Source: Burkholderia sp. WP9
GTDB lineage: Bacteria > Pseudomonadota > Gammaproteobacteria > Burkholderiales > Burkholderiaceae
Assembly (NCBI RefSeq): GCF_900104795.1
Contig: NZ_FNTG01000001.1
Coordinates: forward strand, 1,054,001 to 1,118,000
Length of the DNA stretch: 64,000 nt
Direction: 5' to 3'
Shown here: piece by piece, positions 9,200-18,622 of the stretch
Layout: each line of letters starts with the position of its first letter
Position numbering within the stretch: position 1 is the first letter of the stretch
Notes under the pieces: generated by a model
What the model was told of the DNA's origin: nothing
What the model saw: the letters and a program-made list of their open reading frames with translations, nothing else
Databases searched by the model: none
Made by a program: the position numbers and the translations under genes

Positions 9200-10528
9200 T
9201 CAGCGCGCAATGCTGTAGCCGATCCGCGCCATCCAGTGTTGACGGTTGTTGTAGTCGAGCAGGTCCTCGCCATAGCCGTTGAAGTAGCCCACCCAGATAT
9301 AGCCGCCCCACGCGCTGCCCAGCACTTTGGCGAGCGGGTAGGTGAATTGCGTATCCACGCTGCCGTACCAGTGCTTGGTGCCTTTGCGCAGCGTGGTCGC
9401 CAGTTGCCAGCCGTCCGGGCTGCCGTATTTGACCAGCAGATCGACGTAGCCCCGATAGTCGGCGATATCGGGGTTGCTGCTCGTGCCGACGTAGTAATAG
9501 ATTTTCGGCGACACGGTCAGATGGTTAGCCGTCAGATCGCCGAACTCCCAGGTCGGCCGGATGAACGGCATGTTGATGCTGCGCGATGCGTCGCCGGCCC
9601 TGCCGTTCGATTCGTGCGCGATACCCGCCGCAAAACCCATGCGGGTGAAGAATGGGCTTGTCCAGCCGGTGTCCGGCACGTAGTAGAACAGTTGCGGCGA
9701 GTAGGTCGTGTCGCGGAACGGGCGTGAATCGGCGGACAGATCCCAGATAGAGGTCTGCGTATACGCGAAGTACAGGTTGTCGACAAAAGCCTTCGAGCGC
9801 AGATCGTCCGGTATCCGGATGCGGTATTTGAAGCTCAACTGCAGGCGGGCGTTCGTGTCGCCGTTGTGGCCGGCGGCGATGTACATCGGTTCATAAAAGG
9901 AAAGGTGAGAGAACACGCCGCGCCCCGTTGTCGCGAGCGAGTCGCCGGGCGGCGAGATGGCGTCGCCGGTCGGGCCGCCGACCACGGCCGCCGTCGCCGC
10001 GGCCTGAGCAGGCGTGGTCGCCTGGCTTTCCGCGCGTTCCGCCTGCGCAATCGCGTCCTGCTGCGGCCCGCGATTGATCACGACGAGCGCGGGCGAGGCG
10101 TCGAATCCCACCGGGTCGATGCGTACTTCGCCGCGCGCCGACTCCGGCCAGGGCGCCGAGAAACGCACCTTGCGGAACTGGCCCGGCCGCAGATGCAGCG
10201 TGTTGGGCACGCCCGGCTCACGCTGTAAATCAAGTGGCTGCGGCGACTGCTCGCCTGCACTCAAACTCACGCGAATGGTCGGCGGGACGGTGAGGGTCAA
10301 GGACTTGGCGTCGTCGGCGGAGTAGAGCATCGTGATCTGCAGCGGCTCGTTGGCCGCGGCCACGCGAGGCGGCTGCAGCATCGCGACCGTCGCGCGGGCT
10401 TCGCCGCACACGACAGCGCCGGTGAGGAAGGCAGCGACTAGCGCCGTGCGGGAAAGGCGCGCAATGGGTTGGCGCGCGTGAGAGAGGGCATTGCGGGCAA
10501 CGCGGTCGATGGAAGCGTCAAAGCGCAT
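9200..10528 (-). CDS. pldA: Outer membrane phospholipase A (OmpLA/PldA type) with N-terminal extension
   Basis: A 442-residue outer-membrane enzyme that hydrolyses phospholipids in the outer leaflet. The C-terminal part, about residues 205-442, is the 12-stranded OmpLA barrel. The catalytic triad is visible with the family's exact spacing: His305 and Ser307 in HESNG and Asn319 in SRSIN (offsets 2 and 12, as in E. coli OmpLA). WGGYIWVGYFNGYGEDLLDYN and a final aromatic-rich strand close the barrel. Unusually, a signal-like segment (residues 25-46) is followed by some 160 residues of non-barrel sequence ending in an Ala/Gln-rich linker. The ATG at 10528 is the last start before the signal segment. 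Confidence 0.9.
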   Translation of the reverse strand: MRFDASIDRVARNALSHARQPIARLSRTALVAAFLTGAVVCGEARATVAMLQPPRVAAANEPLQITMLYSADDAKSLTLTVPPTIRVSLSAGEQSPQPLDLQREPGVPNTLHLRPGQFRKVRFSAPWPESARGEVRIDPVGFDASPALVVINRGPQQDAIAQAERAESQATTPAQAAATAAVVGGPTGDAISPPGDSLATTGRGVFSHLSFYEPMYIAAGHNGDTNARLQLSFKYRIRIPDDLRSKAFVDNLYFAYTQTSIWDLSADSRPFRDTTYSPQLFYYVPDTGWTSPFFTRMGFAAGIAHESNGRAGDASRSINMPFIRPTWEFGDLTANHLTVSPKIYYYVGTSSNPDIADYRGYVDLLVKYGSPDGWQLATTLRKGTKHWYGSVDTQFTYPLAKVLGSAWGGYIWVGYFNGYGEDLLDYNNRQHWMARIGYSIAR

Positions 10529-10805
10529 GGGCTGTCGTCCAGGAGCAGGGCAACGAGCGAAACGGATGCGGCAGGCGTCAGGCGGCGACACATGCAACGC
10601 GCATCCGGCTCGATCGCGCGGAAGCGCCAAAGTGGCGCAAAAAATGGGCAAAAAAACGGCCGCCGCAAGAAACCCGGCAGCCGAGGTGAAACGGGCCGCA
10701 CGGCCGGCGCGCCGTACTAACGGGCAGCGTCGCCGGTCATGTTGAGAAGCTCAGAAAAATACTTACAAAATCACTTCACCTTCCGCCAGGTCGAGAAAAC
10801 GTTCT

Positions 10806-12110
10806 TCAGCCCCCGAACGCCAGTTGCCACAACAACGCGCCGTTGAGCAGGACAATGAACGCGGCGGACAGCCACGCGAGTGCGAGCGGCAGGCCGCGCA
10901 CGCGCCAGCCGCGCATCAGCCCGGCGTCCGACGTGTAGCGGATCAGCGGCACGACGGCGAGCGGCAACTGCAGGCTCAGCACCACCTGACTTGCCACCAG
11001 CAATTGATTGGAACCGTGCTGCCCGAACAGCGCGACCGCGAAGAGCGCGGGGCCGATCGCCAGTGCGCGGGTCAGCAGGGCGCGCTGCCAGCGCGGCAGG
11101 CGGATGCGCAGAAAGCCCTCCATGACCGCCTGGCCGGCCAGTGTGCCGGTCACAGTCGCACTCAGTCCGCAGGCGAGCAGCGCTGCCGCGAACAGAATGC
11201 CGGCCCAGTGCGTGCCGACGAGCGGCGCGATCAGCCGGTGGGCGTCGGCGAGATCGGTCACGTCACGATGGCCGCTCACATAGAACACCGCCGCGGCCAC
11301 GATCAGCAGGGCCGCGTTGATCACGAACGCAAAGGAAAGCGAGCCGAACGTGTCGAGATTGACGACGTGCAGAGCGGCCTTGATCTGCGCGTCGCTGCCG
11401 TCCGGTGCGTGGTGCTTGACGAGCGCCGAGTGCAGATAGAGGTTGTGCGGCATGACCGTCGCGCCCACGATGCCCGCCGCGAGCCACACCATGCCCGCAT
11501 TGCGCAGCAATTCGACGCTCGGCACGGTGCCGGCGAGCGCCGCGTGCCAGTCCGGCCGCGCCAGCGCCAGTTGAACCACGAAGCATAGGCCGACGAAGCC
11601 GATCAGCGCGGCGATCACCGCTTCGAGCCTGCGCCCGCCTTTGTGCTGGAGCGCGAGCAGCGCGAAGGTGCACACCGCCGACATCAACACGCCTACCGTG
11701 AGCGACACGCCGAGTAGCAATTGTAATGCGACGGCGCTGCCGACCACCTCGGCGACGTCGCACGCGATGATCGCGACCTCGCTCGTCAGCCACAGGAAGA
11801 GGGTGCCGCGGCGGCCCGTGCGTTCGCGGCAGATCTGCGCGAGGTCGCGCCCGGTCACCACGCCAAGGCGCGACGACAGCCATTGCAGCAACATTGCCAT
11901 CAGGCTTGCCAGCAGCACGATGCCGAGCAGACGGTAGCCGTAGCCCGCGCCGGCGCCGAGCGCGGTCGCCCAGTTGCCCGGATCGATATAGCCGACTGCG
12001 ATGAGCGCCCCCGCGCCGACGAATGAAAACCAGTGCGCCGGACGTGCAGGTCCACTGCCCGGCAGACGCCGGCGGCGGTGGGGTCGCAATGCGGACGGAT
12101 TGGTGTTCAT
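10806..12110 (-). CDS. mntH: Nramp family divalent metal (Mn2+/Fe2+) transporter
   Basis: A 434-residue inner-membrane, proton-coupled metal importer with about 11 membrane helices. The metal-binding residues of the family are present: Asp43 and Asn46 in the DPGNW motif of helix 1, and Ala217/Met220 in the GATVMPHNLYLHS motif of helix 6. The N-terminus is a basic leader (HRRRR). The frame opens further upstream, but the ATG at 12110 is the first sensible start before the conserved core. The phospholipase gene follows 277 bases downstream in the same direction. I could not identify a metal-responsive operator in its upstream region. Confidence 0.92.
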   Translation of the reverse strand: MNTNPSALRPHRRRRLPGSGPARPAHWFSFVGAGALIAVGYIDPGNWATALGAGAGYGYRLLGIVLLASLMAMLLQWLSSRLGVVTGRDLAQICRERTGRRGTLFLWLTSEVAIIACDVAEVVGSAVALQLLLGVSLTVGVLMSAVCTFALLALQHKGGRRLEAVIAALIGFVGLCFVVQLALARPDWHAALAGTVPSVELLRNAGMVWLAAGIVGATVMPHNLYLHSALVKHHAPDGSDAQIKAALHVVNLDTFGSLSFAFVINAALLIVAAAVFYVSGHRDVTDLADAHRLIAPLVGTHWAGILFAAALLACGLSATVTGTLAGQAVMEGFLRIRLPRWQRALLTRALAIGPALFAVALFGQHGSNQLLVASQVVLSLQLPLAVVPLIRYTSDAGLMRGWRVRGLPLALAWLSAAFIVLLNGALLWQLAFGG

Positions 12111-12619
12111 CGATGCCTGAGGTTCAAGACTGCATCTTCTTGCAAGCCGCGTGCCCGGTGGGCGTGGGGTGGTGACATCGCCGCGCGATTGGTGGCGCGC
12201 TGTCACCGGCCATTGAGGACTATTGTGCTCCGTCGGACGCCAGTCGGCTCGCGCTTGCCGCAGCCTGGGCGACGCGTATCCGGGCCATGCCAGGCCGCCA
12301 TGGGCCGCGCCCCGTTGTGCGGGCGCGGCGCGCCTTCACGGCGGCGAATCGATGGCGGGATGACAGCGGAATGGCAACGCGATCAGAGCGCAGCCGATAC
12401 AGGTGTTTATTTCGGGTAGACACGCGCTCATAACCCGCTAAAATTGCGGCCAATTTTAAAGCGGTGCGGCTTACGCTGTACCGTTTGCGCGACAGCCCGG
12501 TATTTTTTTTGAAGCGCGCAATAATTGATGGTACTTTTCGGGTTTTTCAGGGGAGCCGCGCGCTGTGCCGCGGCGTAGGTGAAGACGGTCGGCTCGGCCG
12601 GCCAGGATCGGAGAACGGG
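12111..12619. other. Intergenic region between divergent mntH and potF
   Basis: About 510 bases with no convincing gene. It carries the potF promoter (12417-12444). The part nearer mntH is GC-rich without an obvious promoter or riboswitch that I can support. After the promoter comes a leader of about 170 bases with AT-rich tracts (an eight-T run near 12503-12510), possibly a regulated 5' untranslated region. Confidence 0.6.
12417..12444 (+). promoter_or_regulatory. Sigma70-like promoter of the polyamine transport operon
   Basis: TAGACA (12417-12422, one mismatch to TTGACA), 16 bases, then TAAAAT (12439-12444, one mismatch to TATAAT). It lies about 175 bases upstream of the potF start, leaving a long leader. 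Confidence 0.65.
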
Positions 12620-13720
12620 ATGAAAAGACGGGTAGTGGGGCAGGTGGCGGCGCTGGTCTTGTGCGCGACGCCCTGGTTGACGGCCGCTGCGAAAGACACG
12701 CAGCTGAACGTGTATAACTGGTCCGATTACATCGCCAAGGACACCATTCCCAACTTCACCAAGCAGTCCGGTGTCCAGGTCAAATACGACAACTACGACA
12801 GCGACGACACGCTGCAAGCCAAGCTCCTAACCGGCAATTCCGGCTATGACATCGTCGTGCCGACCAGCAATTACGCCGGCAAGCAGATCGCCGCCGGCAT
12901 CTTCGCACCGCTCGACAAATCCAAACTGCCGAACCTGAAGTACCTCGATCCGTCGCTGATGGCGCTCGTCGCCGGCGCCGATCCCGGCAATAAATTCACC
13001 GTGCCCTGGGCTTACGGCACGACCGGCCTCGGCTACAACGTCACCAAAGCGCAGCAGATCCTCGGCAAGAGCGTTCCGCTCGACAGCTGGGACGTGCTCT
13101 TCAAGCCGGAAAACATTTCGAAGCTGAAGGCCTGTGGCGTGTCCGTGCTCGACGCGCCGGACCAGATGTTCGCCGCCGCGCTGCACTATATCGGCAAGGA
13201 TCCGATGAGCACGAACCCGGCCGACTATCGCGCCGCGCTCGACATGATGAAGAAGATCCGCCCGTACATCACGCAGTTCAACTCGTCGGGCTACATCAAC
13301 GACCTGGTGGGTGGCGACGTGTGCTTTGCGTACGGCTGGTCGGGCGACGTCGTGATCGCCAAGCATCGCGCGGTCGAGGCGAAGAAGCCCTATAAGGTCG
13401 AGTATTACATTCCGAAGGGCGGCGCGCCGGTGTGGTTCGACGTGATGGCGATTCCGAAAGACGCCAAGAACAAGGACGCCGCGCTCGAGTGGATCAACTA
13501 CATCGAAACGCCGCAGGTTCACGCCGCGATTACCAACGCCGTCTACTATCCGAGCGCCAACCTCGAAGCGCGCAAGTACGTGGACAAGGACGTGGCGAAC
13601 GACCCGGCTGTCTATCCTTCGCCTGAAGTCATCAAGACCCTGTTCCTGCTCAAGCCGTTGCCGCCGGAAATACAGCGGCTGCAAACGCGGCTGTGGACTG
13701 AATTCAAGTCCGGCCGCTGA
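12620..13720 (+). CDS. potF: Polyamine ABC transporter substrate-binding protein
   Basis: A 366-residue periplasmic binding protein of the PotD/PotF family that captures putrescine or spermidine. A signal peptide (MKRR, hydrophobic core to about residue 24) precedes the diagnostic LNVYNWSDYIAKDTIPNF strand. FTVPWAYGTTGLGYN and the C-terminal LPPEIQRLQTRLWTEFKSGR are also typical. The ATG at 12620 is chosen because of the GGAGAACGG ribosome site and the signal peptide; the frame extends 156 bases upstream without features. It is the first gene of the potFGHI-like operon, with a hairpin separating it from the ATPase gene. Confidence 0.93.
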   Translation: MKRRVVGQVAALVLCATPWLTAAAKDTQLNVYNWSDYIAKDTIPNFTKQSGVQVKYDNYDSDDTLQAKLLTGNSGYDIVVPTSNYAGKQIAAGIFAPLDKSKLPNLKYLDPSLMALVAGADPGNKFTVPWAYGTTGLGYNVTKAQQILGKSVPLDSWDVLFKPENISKLKACGVSVLDAPDQMFAAALHYIGKDPMSTNPADYRAALDMMKKIRPYITQFNSSGYINDLVGGDVCFAYGWSGDVVIAKHRAVEAKKPYKVEYYIPKGGAPVWFDVMAIPKDAKNKDAALEWINYIETPQVHAAITNAVYYPSANLEARKYVDKDVANDPAVYPSPEVIKTLFLLKPLPPEIQRLQTRLWTEFKSGR

Positions 13721-13755
13721 CCCGCGGCCGGTGTGAACGGGTAAGCATCATCATG

Positions 13756-13783
13756 AAGCCCTCGGTGTTCACCGGGGGCTTTG
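13756..13783 (+). terminator. Intercistronic hairpin between potF and potG
   Basis: AAGCCCTCGGTG (13756-13767) pairs with CACCGGGGGCTT (13770-13781) with one U-G wobble and a TT loop, followed only by a weak T tract. It may partly terminate transcription or protect the 3' end of potF mRNA, so that binding protein is made in excess over the membrane subunits. Confidence 0.6.
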
Positions 13784-13809
13784 TTCGTCAAACGCCGGAG
13801 TAAAGCATT

Positions 13810-14979
13810 GTGATGAGTAGTGACCAGTCGGGCGCGCTGGCAGGGGCCGCCGCGCCGTCCCCGAGCCTGAACGCCGTTACGGGTGACGCCACGGACAACT
13901 TCGTCCAGATCGTCGACGTCGTGAAGAAGTTCGGTGAGACCGTGGCGGTCAAGGGCGTCAACCTGTCGGTGAAGAAGGGCGAACTGTTCGCGCTGCTCGG
14001 CAGTTCCGGCTGCGGCAAGTCGACCTTGTTGCGCATGATGGCCGGGCTCGAAAGCGTGACCTCGGGCAAGATCCTGATCGACGGTGAAGACCTCGCGCAA
14101 TTGCCGCCGTACCGCCGGCCGGTCAACATGATGTTTCAGTCGTACGCGCTGTTTCCTCACATGACGGTAGAGGGCAACGTCGCCTTCGGTCTGAAGCAGG
14201 AAGGCGTGCCCAAGGCCGAACTGAAGGACCGCGTGCAAACCGCGCTCGAACTCGTGCAGATGGGCCGCTTCGCGAAGCGCAAGCCAAATCAGCTTTCCGG
14301 CGGCCAGCAGCAGCGCGTGGCGCTGGCGCGTTCGCTGGTCAAGCGGCCCAAGCTGTTGCTGCTCGACGAGCCGATGTCCGCGCTCGACAAGCAGATCCGT
14401 CAGCGCACCCAGATCGAGCTGGTGAACATTCTCGACAAGGTCGGCGTGACCTGCGTGATGGTGACGCACGATCAGGAAGAGGCGATGACCATGGCGGGCC
14501 GCCTCGCGGTGATGAGCGAAGGCGAGATCATTCAGCTCGGCACGCCGCACGAAGTCTACGAGTATCCGAATAGCCGCTTTTCGGCCGAATTCATCGGCTC
14601 GACGAATCTGTTCGAAGGCCATACGGTCGAAGACGAGCCCGATCACGTGTTCATCGAAACGCCCGATCTGCCGTGCCGCTTGTATGTGAGCCACGGCATC
14701 ACCGGTCCGCTCGGCATGCCGGTGACGATTTCGGTGCGCCCCGAGCGCATCGCGCTCACGCGCAAACCGCCGGAGGGCGCGTACAACTGGGGCAAAGGCG
14801 TCGTCACGAATATCGCTTACATGGGGGGCTATTCGCTCTATCACGTGAAGCTCGACGCCGGCAAAACGGTAATCGCGAATGTGACGAGCCTCGCGCTGAC
14901 CGAGATCGATCCGCCCACCTGGGGCGACGAAGTGTACGTGCGCTGGAGCGCCTCGGCCGGTGTGGTGTTGACGTCATGA
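13810..14979 (+). CDS. potG: Polyamine ABC transporter ATP-binding protein
   Basis: A 389-residue ABC ATPase that energises the polyamine importer at the cytoplasmic face. Walker A is GSSGCGKST, the signature is [14 protein letters not shown], Walker B is [12 protein letters not shown], and the H-loop is [11 protein letters not shown]. The C-terminal TOBE-type regulatory domain ([14 protein letters not shown]) is that of PotA/PotG. GTG at 13810 has GGAG nine bases upstream; the ATG at 13813 is an alternative start. Its stop overlaps the next start in an ATGA, so it is translationally coupled to the permease. Confidence 0.94.
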   Translation: MMSSDQSGALAGAAAPSPSLNAVTGDATDNFVQIVDVVKKFGETVAVKGVNLSVKKGELFALLGSSGCGKSTLLRMMAGLESVTSGKILIDGEDLAQLPPYRRPVNMMFQSYALFPHMTVEGNVAFGLKQEGVPKAELKDRVQTALELVQMGRFAKRKPNQLSGGQQQRVALARSLVKRPKLLLLDEPMSALDKQIRQRTQIELVNILDKVGVTCVMVTHDQEEAMTMAGRLAVMSEGEIIQLGTPHEVYEYPNSRFSAEFIGSTNLFEGHTVEDEPDHVFIETPDLPCRLYVSHGITGPLGMPVTISVRPERIALTRKPPEGAYNWGKGVVTNIAYMGGYSLYHVKLDAGKTVIANVTSLALTEIDPPTWGDEVYVRWSASAGVVLTS

Positions 14980-15905
14980 AGCGCTCGTTCAATTCCTTCG
15001 CCACCTGGCCGGTGCGGCGCTTCAACCTGACCGGCCGCACGGCGGTGGTGGCCGGGCCGTTCATCTGGCTGCTGCTGTTTTTCCTCGTGCCGTTCCTGCT
15101 GGTCGTCAAGATCAGCTTCGCCGATTTGCAGCTCGGCATTCCGCCGTACACGGAGTTGACCAAATTCGCGGACGGCGCGGTTCACATCACGCTCGACCTG
15201 TCGCATTACGCGTTTTTGCTGACCGACAGCCTCTATTTCGCGACCTACGTGAATTCCGTGGTGGTGGCCGCGATCTCGACGCTGCTGTGTCTGCTGATCG
15301 GCTATCCGATGGCGTATTACATCGCGCGTTCGAATCCCGCCAGCCGCAATCTGCTGATGATGGCCGTGATGCTGCCGTTCTGGACTTCCTTCCTGATTCG
15401 CGTGTATGCGTGGATCGGCATCCTGAAGAACAACGGCTTGCTGAACAACTTCCTGATGTCTGTCGGGTTGATTCATTCGCCGATCGAGCTGTATCACACG
15501 AACACTGCCGTTTATATCGGCATGGTCTATTCGTATCTGCCGTTTCTCGTCATGCCGCTGTATGCGCATCTGGTGAAGATGGACATGACGCTGCTGGAGG
15601 CCGCCTACGACCTCGGCGCGAGGCCGTGGAAGGCGTTCTGGCAGATCACCTTGCCGCTTTCGAAGAACGGCATTATCGCCGGTTGCCTGCTCGTGTTCAT
15701 TCCGGCGGTGGGTGAGTACGTGATTCCCGAATTGCTGGGCGGCGCGAATACGCTGATGATCGGCCGCGTGATGTGGAATGAGTTCTTCGACAATGCCGAT
15801 TGGCCGATGGCGTCAGCCGTGACGTGCGCGATGGTGTTGTTGTTATTGGTGCCGATGGCGTTTTTCCAGTACGCGCAGGCGAAGGCGATGGAGGAAAGGC
15901 GCTGA
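14976..15905 (+). CDS. potH: Polyamine ABC transporter permease
   Basis: A 309-residue inner-membrane permease with six predicted helices, of the PotB/PotH type. The EAA loop that docks to the ATPase is visible as EAAYDLGARPWKAFWQITLP. The start ATG at 14976 overlaps the preceding stop (ATGA), and its own stop overlaps the next start (TGATG). A much longer frame upstream of the ATG is only a shadow of the ATPase gene. With the following gene it forms the heterodimeric membrane channel. Confidence 0.94.
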   Translation: MKRSFNSFATWPVRRFNLTGRTAVVAGPFIWLLLFFLVPFLLVVKISFADLQLGIPPYTELTKFADGAVHITLDLSHYAFLLTDSLYFATYVNSVVVAAISTLLCLLIGYPMAYYIARSNPASRNLLMMAVMLPFWTSFLIRVYAWIGILKNNGLLNNFLMSVGLIHSPIELYHTNTAVYIGMVYSYLPFLVMPLYAHLVKMDMTLLEAAYDLGARPWKAFWQITLPLSKNGIIAGCLLVFIPAVGEYVIPELLGGANTLMIGRVMWNEFFDNADWPMASAVTCAMVLLLLVPMAFFQYAQAKAMEERR

Positions 15906-16723
15906 TGAAGCCGAACCGGATATTGCAGTTCATTGCCCTGGGAATCGGGTTTCTGTTTCTCTACATACCGATCGTCAGTCTGATTGTGTATTCGTTCAAC
16001 GAATCGCAACTGGTCACGGTATGGACGCGGTTTTCGACGCGCTGGTATGCGGCGTTGCTGCAGGATGACGAGCTGATCGCGGCCGCGTGGCTGTCGTTGC
16101 GGGTGGCGTTGTTGACGGCGTTTGCTTCGGTGATCATCGGTACGTGGGCGGGGTTCGTGCTTGCGCGCATGGGGCGGTTTCGCGGCTTCACGCTGTATAC
16201 GGGCATGATCAACGCGCCGTTGGTGATTCCCGAGGTGATTCAGGGGATTTCGTTGCTGCTCCTCTTTATCGAAATGGCCAAGTGGTTGGGATGGCCGGCC
16301 GGACGTGGCATTTTCACGATCTGGATCGGGCATCTCATGCTGTGTATTTCCTATGTGGCGATCATCGTGCAGTCGAGGGTGAAGGAGTTGCATCCTTCGC
16401 TGGAAGAGGCGGCGTTAGACCTTGGGGCTACACCGTTGCGGGTGTTTTTCTTCATCACGCTGCCGTTAATTTCCCAGGCGCTTGTGTCCGGTTGGTTGTT
16501 GTCGTTCACTTTGTCGATCGACGATCTGGTGCTGTCGGCGTTCCTGTCCGGGCCTGGTTCGACGACCTTGCCCCTGGTCGTTTTCTCGCGCGTCCGGTTG
16601 GGGCTGAATCCGGAGATGAATGCGTTGGCTACGCTGTTTATTGCGGTGGTGACAGTTGGGGTGGTGCTCGCCAACTATTTCATGCAGCGGGCCGAGAGGA
16701 AGCGGGCAGTCATGGCGGTTTAG
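15905..16723 (+). CDS. potI: Polyamine ABC transporter permease
   Basis: A 272-residue inner-membrane permease of the PotC/PotI type. The first helix (FIALGIGFLFLYIPIVSLIVYSF) contains the family's LYxPI segment and leads into FNES. The EAA loop is EEAALDLGATPLRVFFFITLP. The ATG at 15905 overlaps the previous stop by one base. It is the last gene of the operon; a stem without a clear T tract follows, before a convergent chemoreceptor gene. Confidence 0.94.
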   Translation: MKPNRILQFIALGIGFLFLYIPIVSLIVYSFNESQLVTVWTRFSTRWYAALLQDDELIAAAWLSLRVALLTAFASVIIGTWAGFVLARMGRFRGFTLYTGMINAPLVIPEVIQGISLLLLFIEMAKWLGWPAGRGIFTIWIGHLMLCISYVAIIVQSRVKELHPSLEEAALDLGATPLRVFFFITLPLISQALVSGWLLSFTLSIDDLVLSAFLSGPGSTTLPLVVFSRVRLGLNPEMNALATLFIAVVTVGVVLANYFMQRAERKRAVMAV

Positions 16724-16736
16724 AGCTTAGGGTGGT

Positions 16737-16774
16737 GGTTGGGTGTGTGTCCGCAACGGACCGGCCACCCAACC
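16737..16774. terminator. Possible terminator hairpin between convergent potI and chemoreceptor genes
   Basis: GGTTGGGTG (16737-16745) and CACCCAACC (16766-16774) form a 9-bp stem. The 20-base loop can itself fold (TCCG-CAA-CGGA). There is no T run on either side, so intrinsic termination is uncertain. Confidence 0.4.
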
Positions 16775-16781
16775 GGTAACC

Positions 16782-18185
16782 TCAAACCTTATAGCCGATC
16801 CGAACCCCGCCCCAATGCCGGCCTCCGACAAAAACCGGCGCGGAGGCGTCCTTCATCAGCACGAACTCCCCGCCGCCCATATCGCGCCGATAGGTTTGCA
16901 GCAAGAACGGCTTCGTATGCGAGGCGGCGGCGATCCCGGTTCGATCATCGAACATGCGCCGGTTACGGCAATTCGCCATATTCCAGACCACGTCATCACG
17001 CTGCGGCAAAGAGAACTTGAGATTGTGCGTTGGCAGATAACCGCGCAAATCGACCGCCGCACAAAACGCCACTCGCGGATCGAGATCGAGCAAAGGCTCC
17101 TGAATAGCCGGCAACACACGGTCGGTGAATGCGGTAAACCGCGTTAAAAACTGCGGCGGATTGCTCCCGGTCACCGGCACATAGCGCTGATCGAACAGAT
17201 CCTCGATCGACACTTCACCGCGCGCCACGGCCGTTTCGAATGCCTTGCTCACGGCCGCCGCCGCCTTCTGCACGGCTTCGATAAACCGCGTATCCGCCGT
17301 TTCCACACCCGTCGCGGCAGTCAGTTCGATCAAGGTCTCGGATACGCCGAGCAGATTCCCCAAACGGTCCTTCGCCTGCACGAAGTTTTCGCTCGAATCC
17401 TCCACGCCGCTCGCGATTTCCAACACCTGCGCCTCGAGCCCGTCGCATTGCGTTTCGATCTCGCCGGTCAACACGGCGATCTGTCCCGCTTCCGTGTTCA
17501 GATGCGCGATTGCATCGCCGGTTGCGTGCACGACGTCGCCGATCTTCCGCGTGCCTTCCCGCACGCGGTGTGCTCGTTCGGTGTTGGCGGAACCCTCCGT
17601 GATCAACTGCTCGGTCTGCTGCGTGAGTTGGGCGAGCGTCGTCTCGATCTGCCCCGTGGCCTGCGCGGTTTTCGCCGAGAGGTTTTTCACCTCGGCCGCC
17701 ACCACCGCGAAGCTCTTGCCGGAATCGCCGGCGCGCGCGGCTTCGATCGCGGCATTCAGCGCGAGCAGATGCGTCTGGCGGGCGATCAGCGAAATCTCCT
17801 CGGATACGCGGCTCACATGCGCCAGCGCGCTGCGCAACGCGCCGATCTGGCTTTCGATCACCGTTACGCCTTCCACGAGTCCATGGATGTCGGCCAGCGA
17901 CGCTTCGAGCGTCTGCTGCGAGTCCTGCACGCCGGTCGCGGCTTCCGCGGATACATGGCTCATTTTCCGCGCGGCCTCGGCAATGCGGTGATTGCCCGCG
18001 AGCGTCTGCGCTGCCGATTCGCGCAGCGCGCGGCATACGTGCGCCTGGCGCTGCACGCGCGCGGCCACTTCGTCGACGTGGCCCGATACGTCGCAGATCT
18101 CGATGCCCAGCTTGCCGGCTTGCGCGGCAATGTCGCCGACAACCGTCTGCGAACGGGCCGGTCGGCGAAAGCTGAAACGCGTCAT
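16782..18185 (-). CDS. Soluble methyl-accepting chemotaxis-type protein
   Basis: A 467-residue chemoreceptor-like protein with no membrane segment or signal peptide, so probably cytoplasmic. Residues about 20-330 form the long coiled coil of MCP signalling domains, with the hairpin tip at roughly 131-175 ([20 protein letters not shown] and [13 protein letters not shown]), the part that contacts CheA/CheW. The C-terminal 130 residues (from about 335) are a separate, probably sensory, domain rich in aromatics and ending [15 protein letters not shown]. The start at 18185 is backed by GGAG and by the end of similarity. The ligand is unknown and no other chemotaxis gene is nearby. Confidence 0.85.
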   Translation of the reverse strand: MTRFSFRRPARSQTVVGDIAAQAGKLGIEICDVSGHVDEVAARVQRQAHVCRALRESAAQTLAGNHRIAEAARKMSHVSAEAATGVQDSQQTLEASLADIHGLVEGVTVIESQIGALRSALAHVSRVSEEISLIARQTHLLALNAAIEAARAGDSGKSFAVVAAEVKNLSAKTAQATGQIETTLAQLTQQTEQLITEGSANTERAHRVREGTRKIGDVVHATGDAIAHLNTEAGQIAVLTGEIETQCDGLEAQVLEIASGVEDSSENFVQAKDRLGNLLGVSETLIELTAATGVETADTRFIEAVQKAAAAVSKAFETAVARGEVSIEDLFDQRYVPVTGSNPPQFLTRFTAFTDRVLPAIQEPLLDLDPRVAFCAAVDLRGYLPTHNLKFSLPQRDDVVWNMANCRNRRMFDDRTGIAAASHTKPFLLQTYRRDMGGGEFVLMKDASAPVFVGGRHWGGVRIGYKV

Positions 18186-18377
18186 GGTCGTCTCCTGGAT
18201 GGCGCGCTTGGCGCATTCAATCGACACAGTCATCCAATACGGATGCAGCGTCTTCCTGATGCATCTACGGCAGACTTTCAGTCGACTTGATACGGGGTAT
18301 CCCGCAGTCGCTATCATGTGCGGTCAAATCGCGATCCGCAGCTTCACCGCAGACCTTTCTTTCTCTTATTAGCAACC

Positions 18378-18494
18378 ATGATCGACTCCTTCGCGCGCGT
18401 TTCGGGCTGGCAACAGCTCTCTCATCTGTGGGAGCTGATCGTCATGCTCTGCAAGTTTCTGTGGGGGTTGCTGCTTCTGCTTGGCGGTGGCTGA
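18378..18494 (+). CDS. Possible 38-residue membrane mini-protein
   Basis: An ATG-started frame encodes 38 residues: a polar N-terminal third followed by a hydrophobic stretch (LIVMLCKFLWGLLLLLGGG) able to span a membrane, then a stop. It lies about 190 bases from, and divergent to, the chemoreceptor start. The hydrophobic pattern and the tidy ending are suggestive. However, no ribosome-binding site is visible (upstream bases are CTTATTAGCAACC), so this may be chance. I cannot assign it to a family. Confidence 0.3.
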   Translation: MIDSFARVSGWQQLSHLWELIVMLCKFLWGLLLLLGGG

Positions 18495-18622
18495 GCGCGC
18501 CGGCGCGGTGCAGGAGAAGGGCGTGCAAAAAAGGCGTGCGAGATTCGCGCGCTACGGCCGCGCGCGAATCATCGATTGAAGGAGTCAGCGGGGAAAAACT
18601 GCGGAACTGAAAAAGCGTCGGA

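Noticed and set aside
12220..12453. 77-codon minus-strand frame upstream of mntH
   Set aside because: Arg/Ala-rich, covers the potF promoter, and has no ribosome site.
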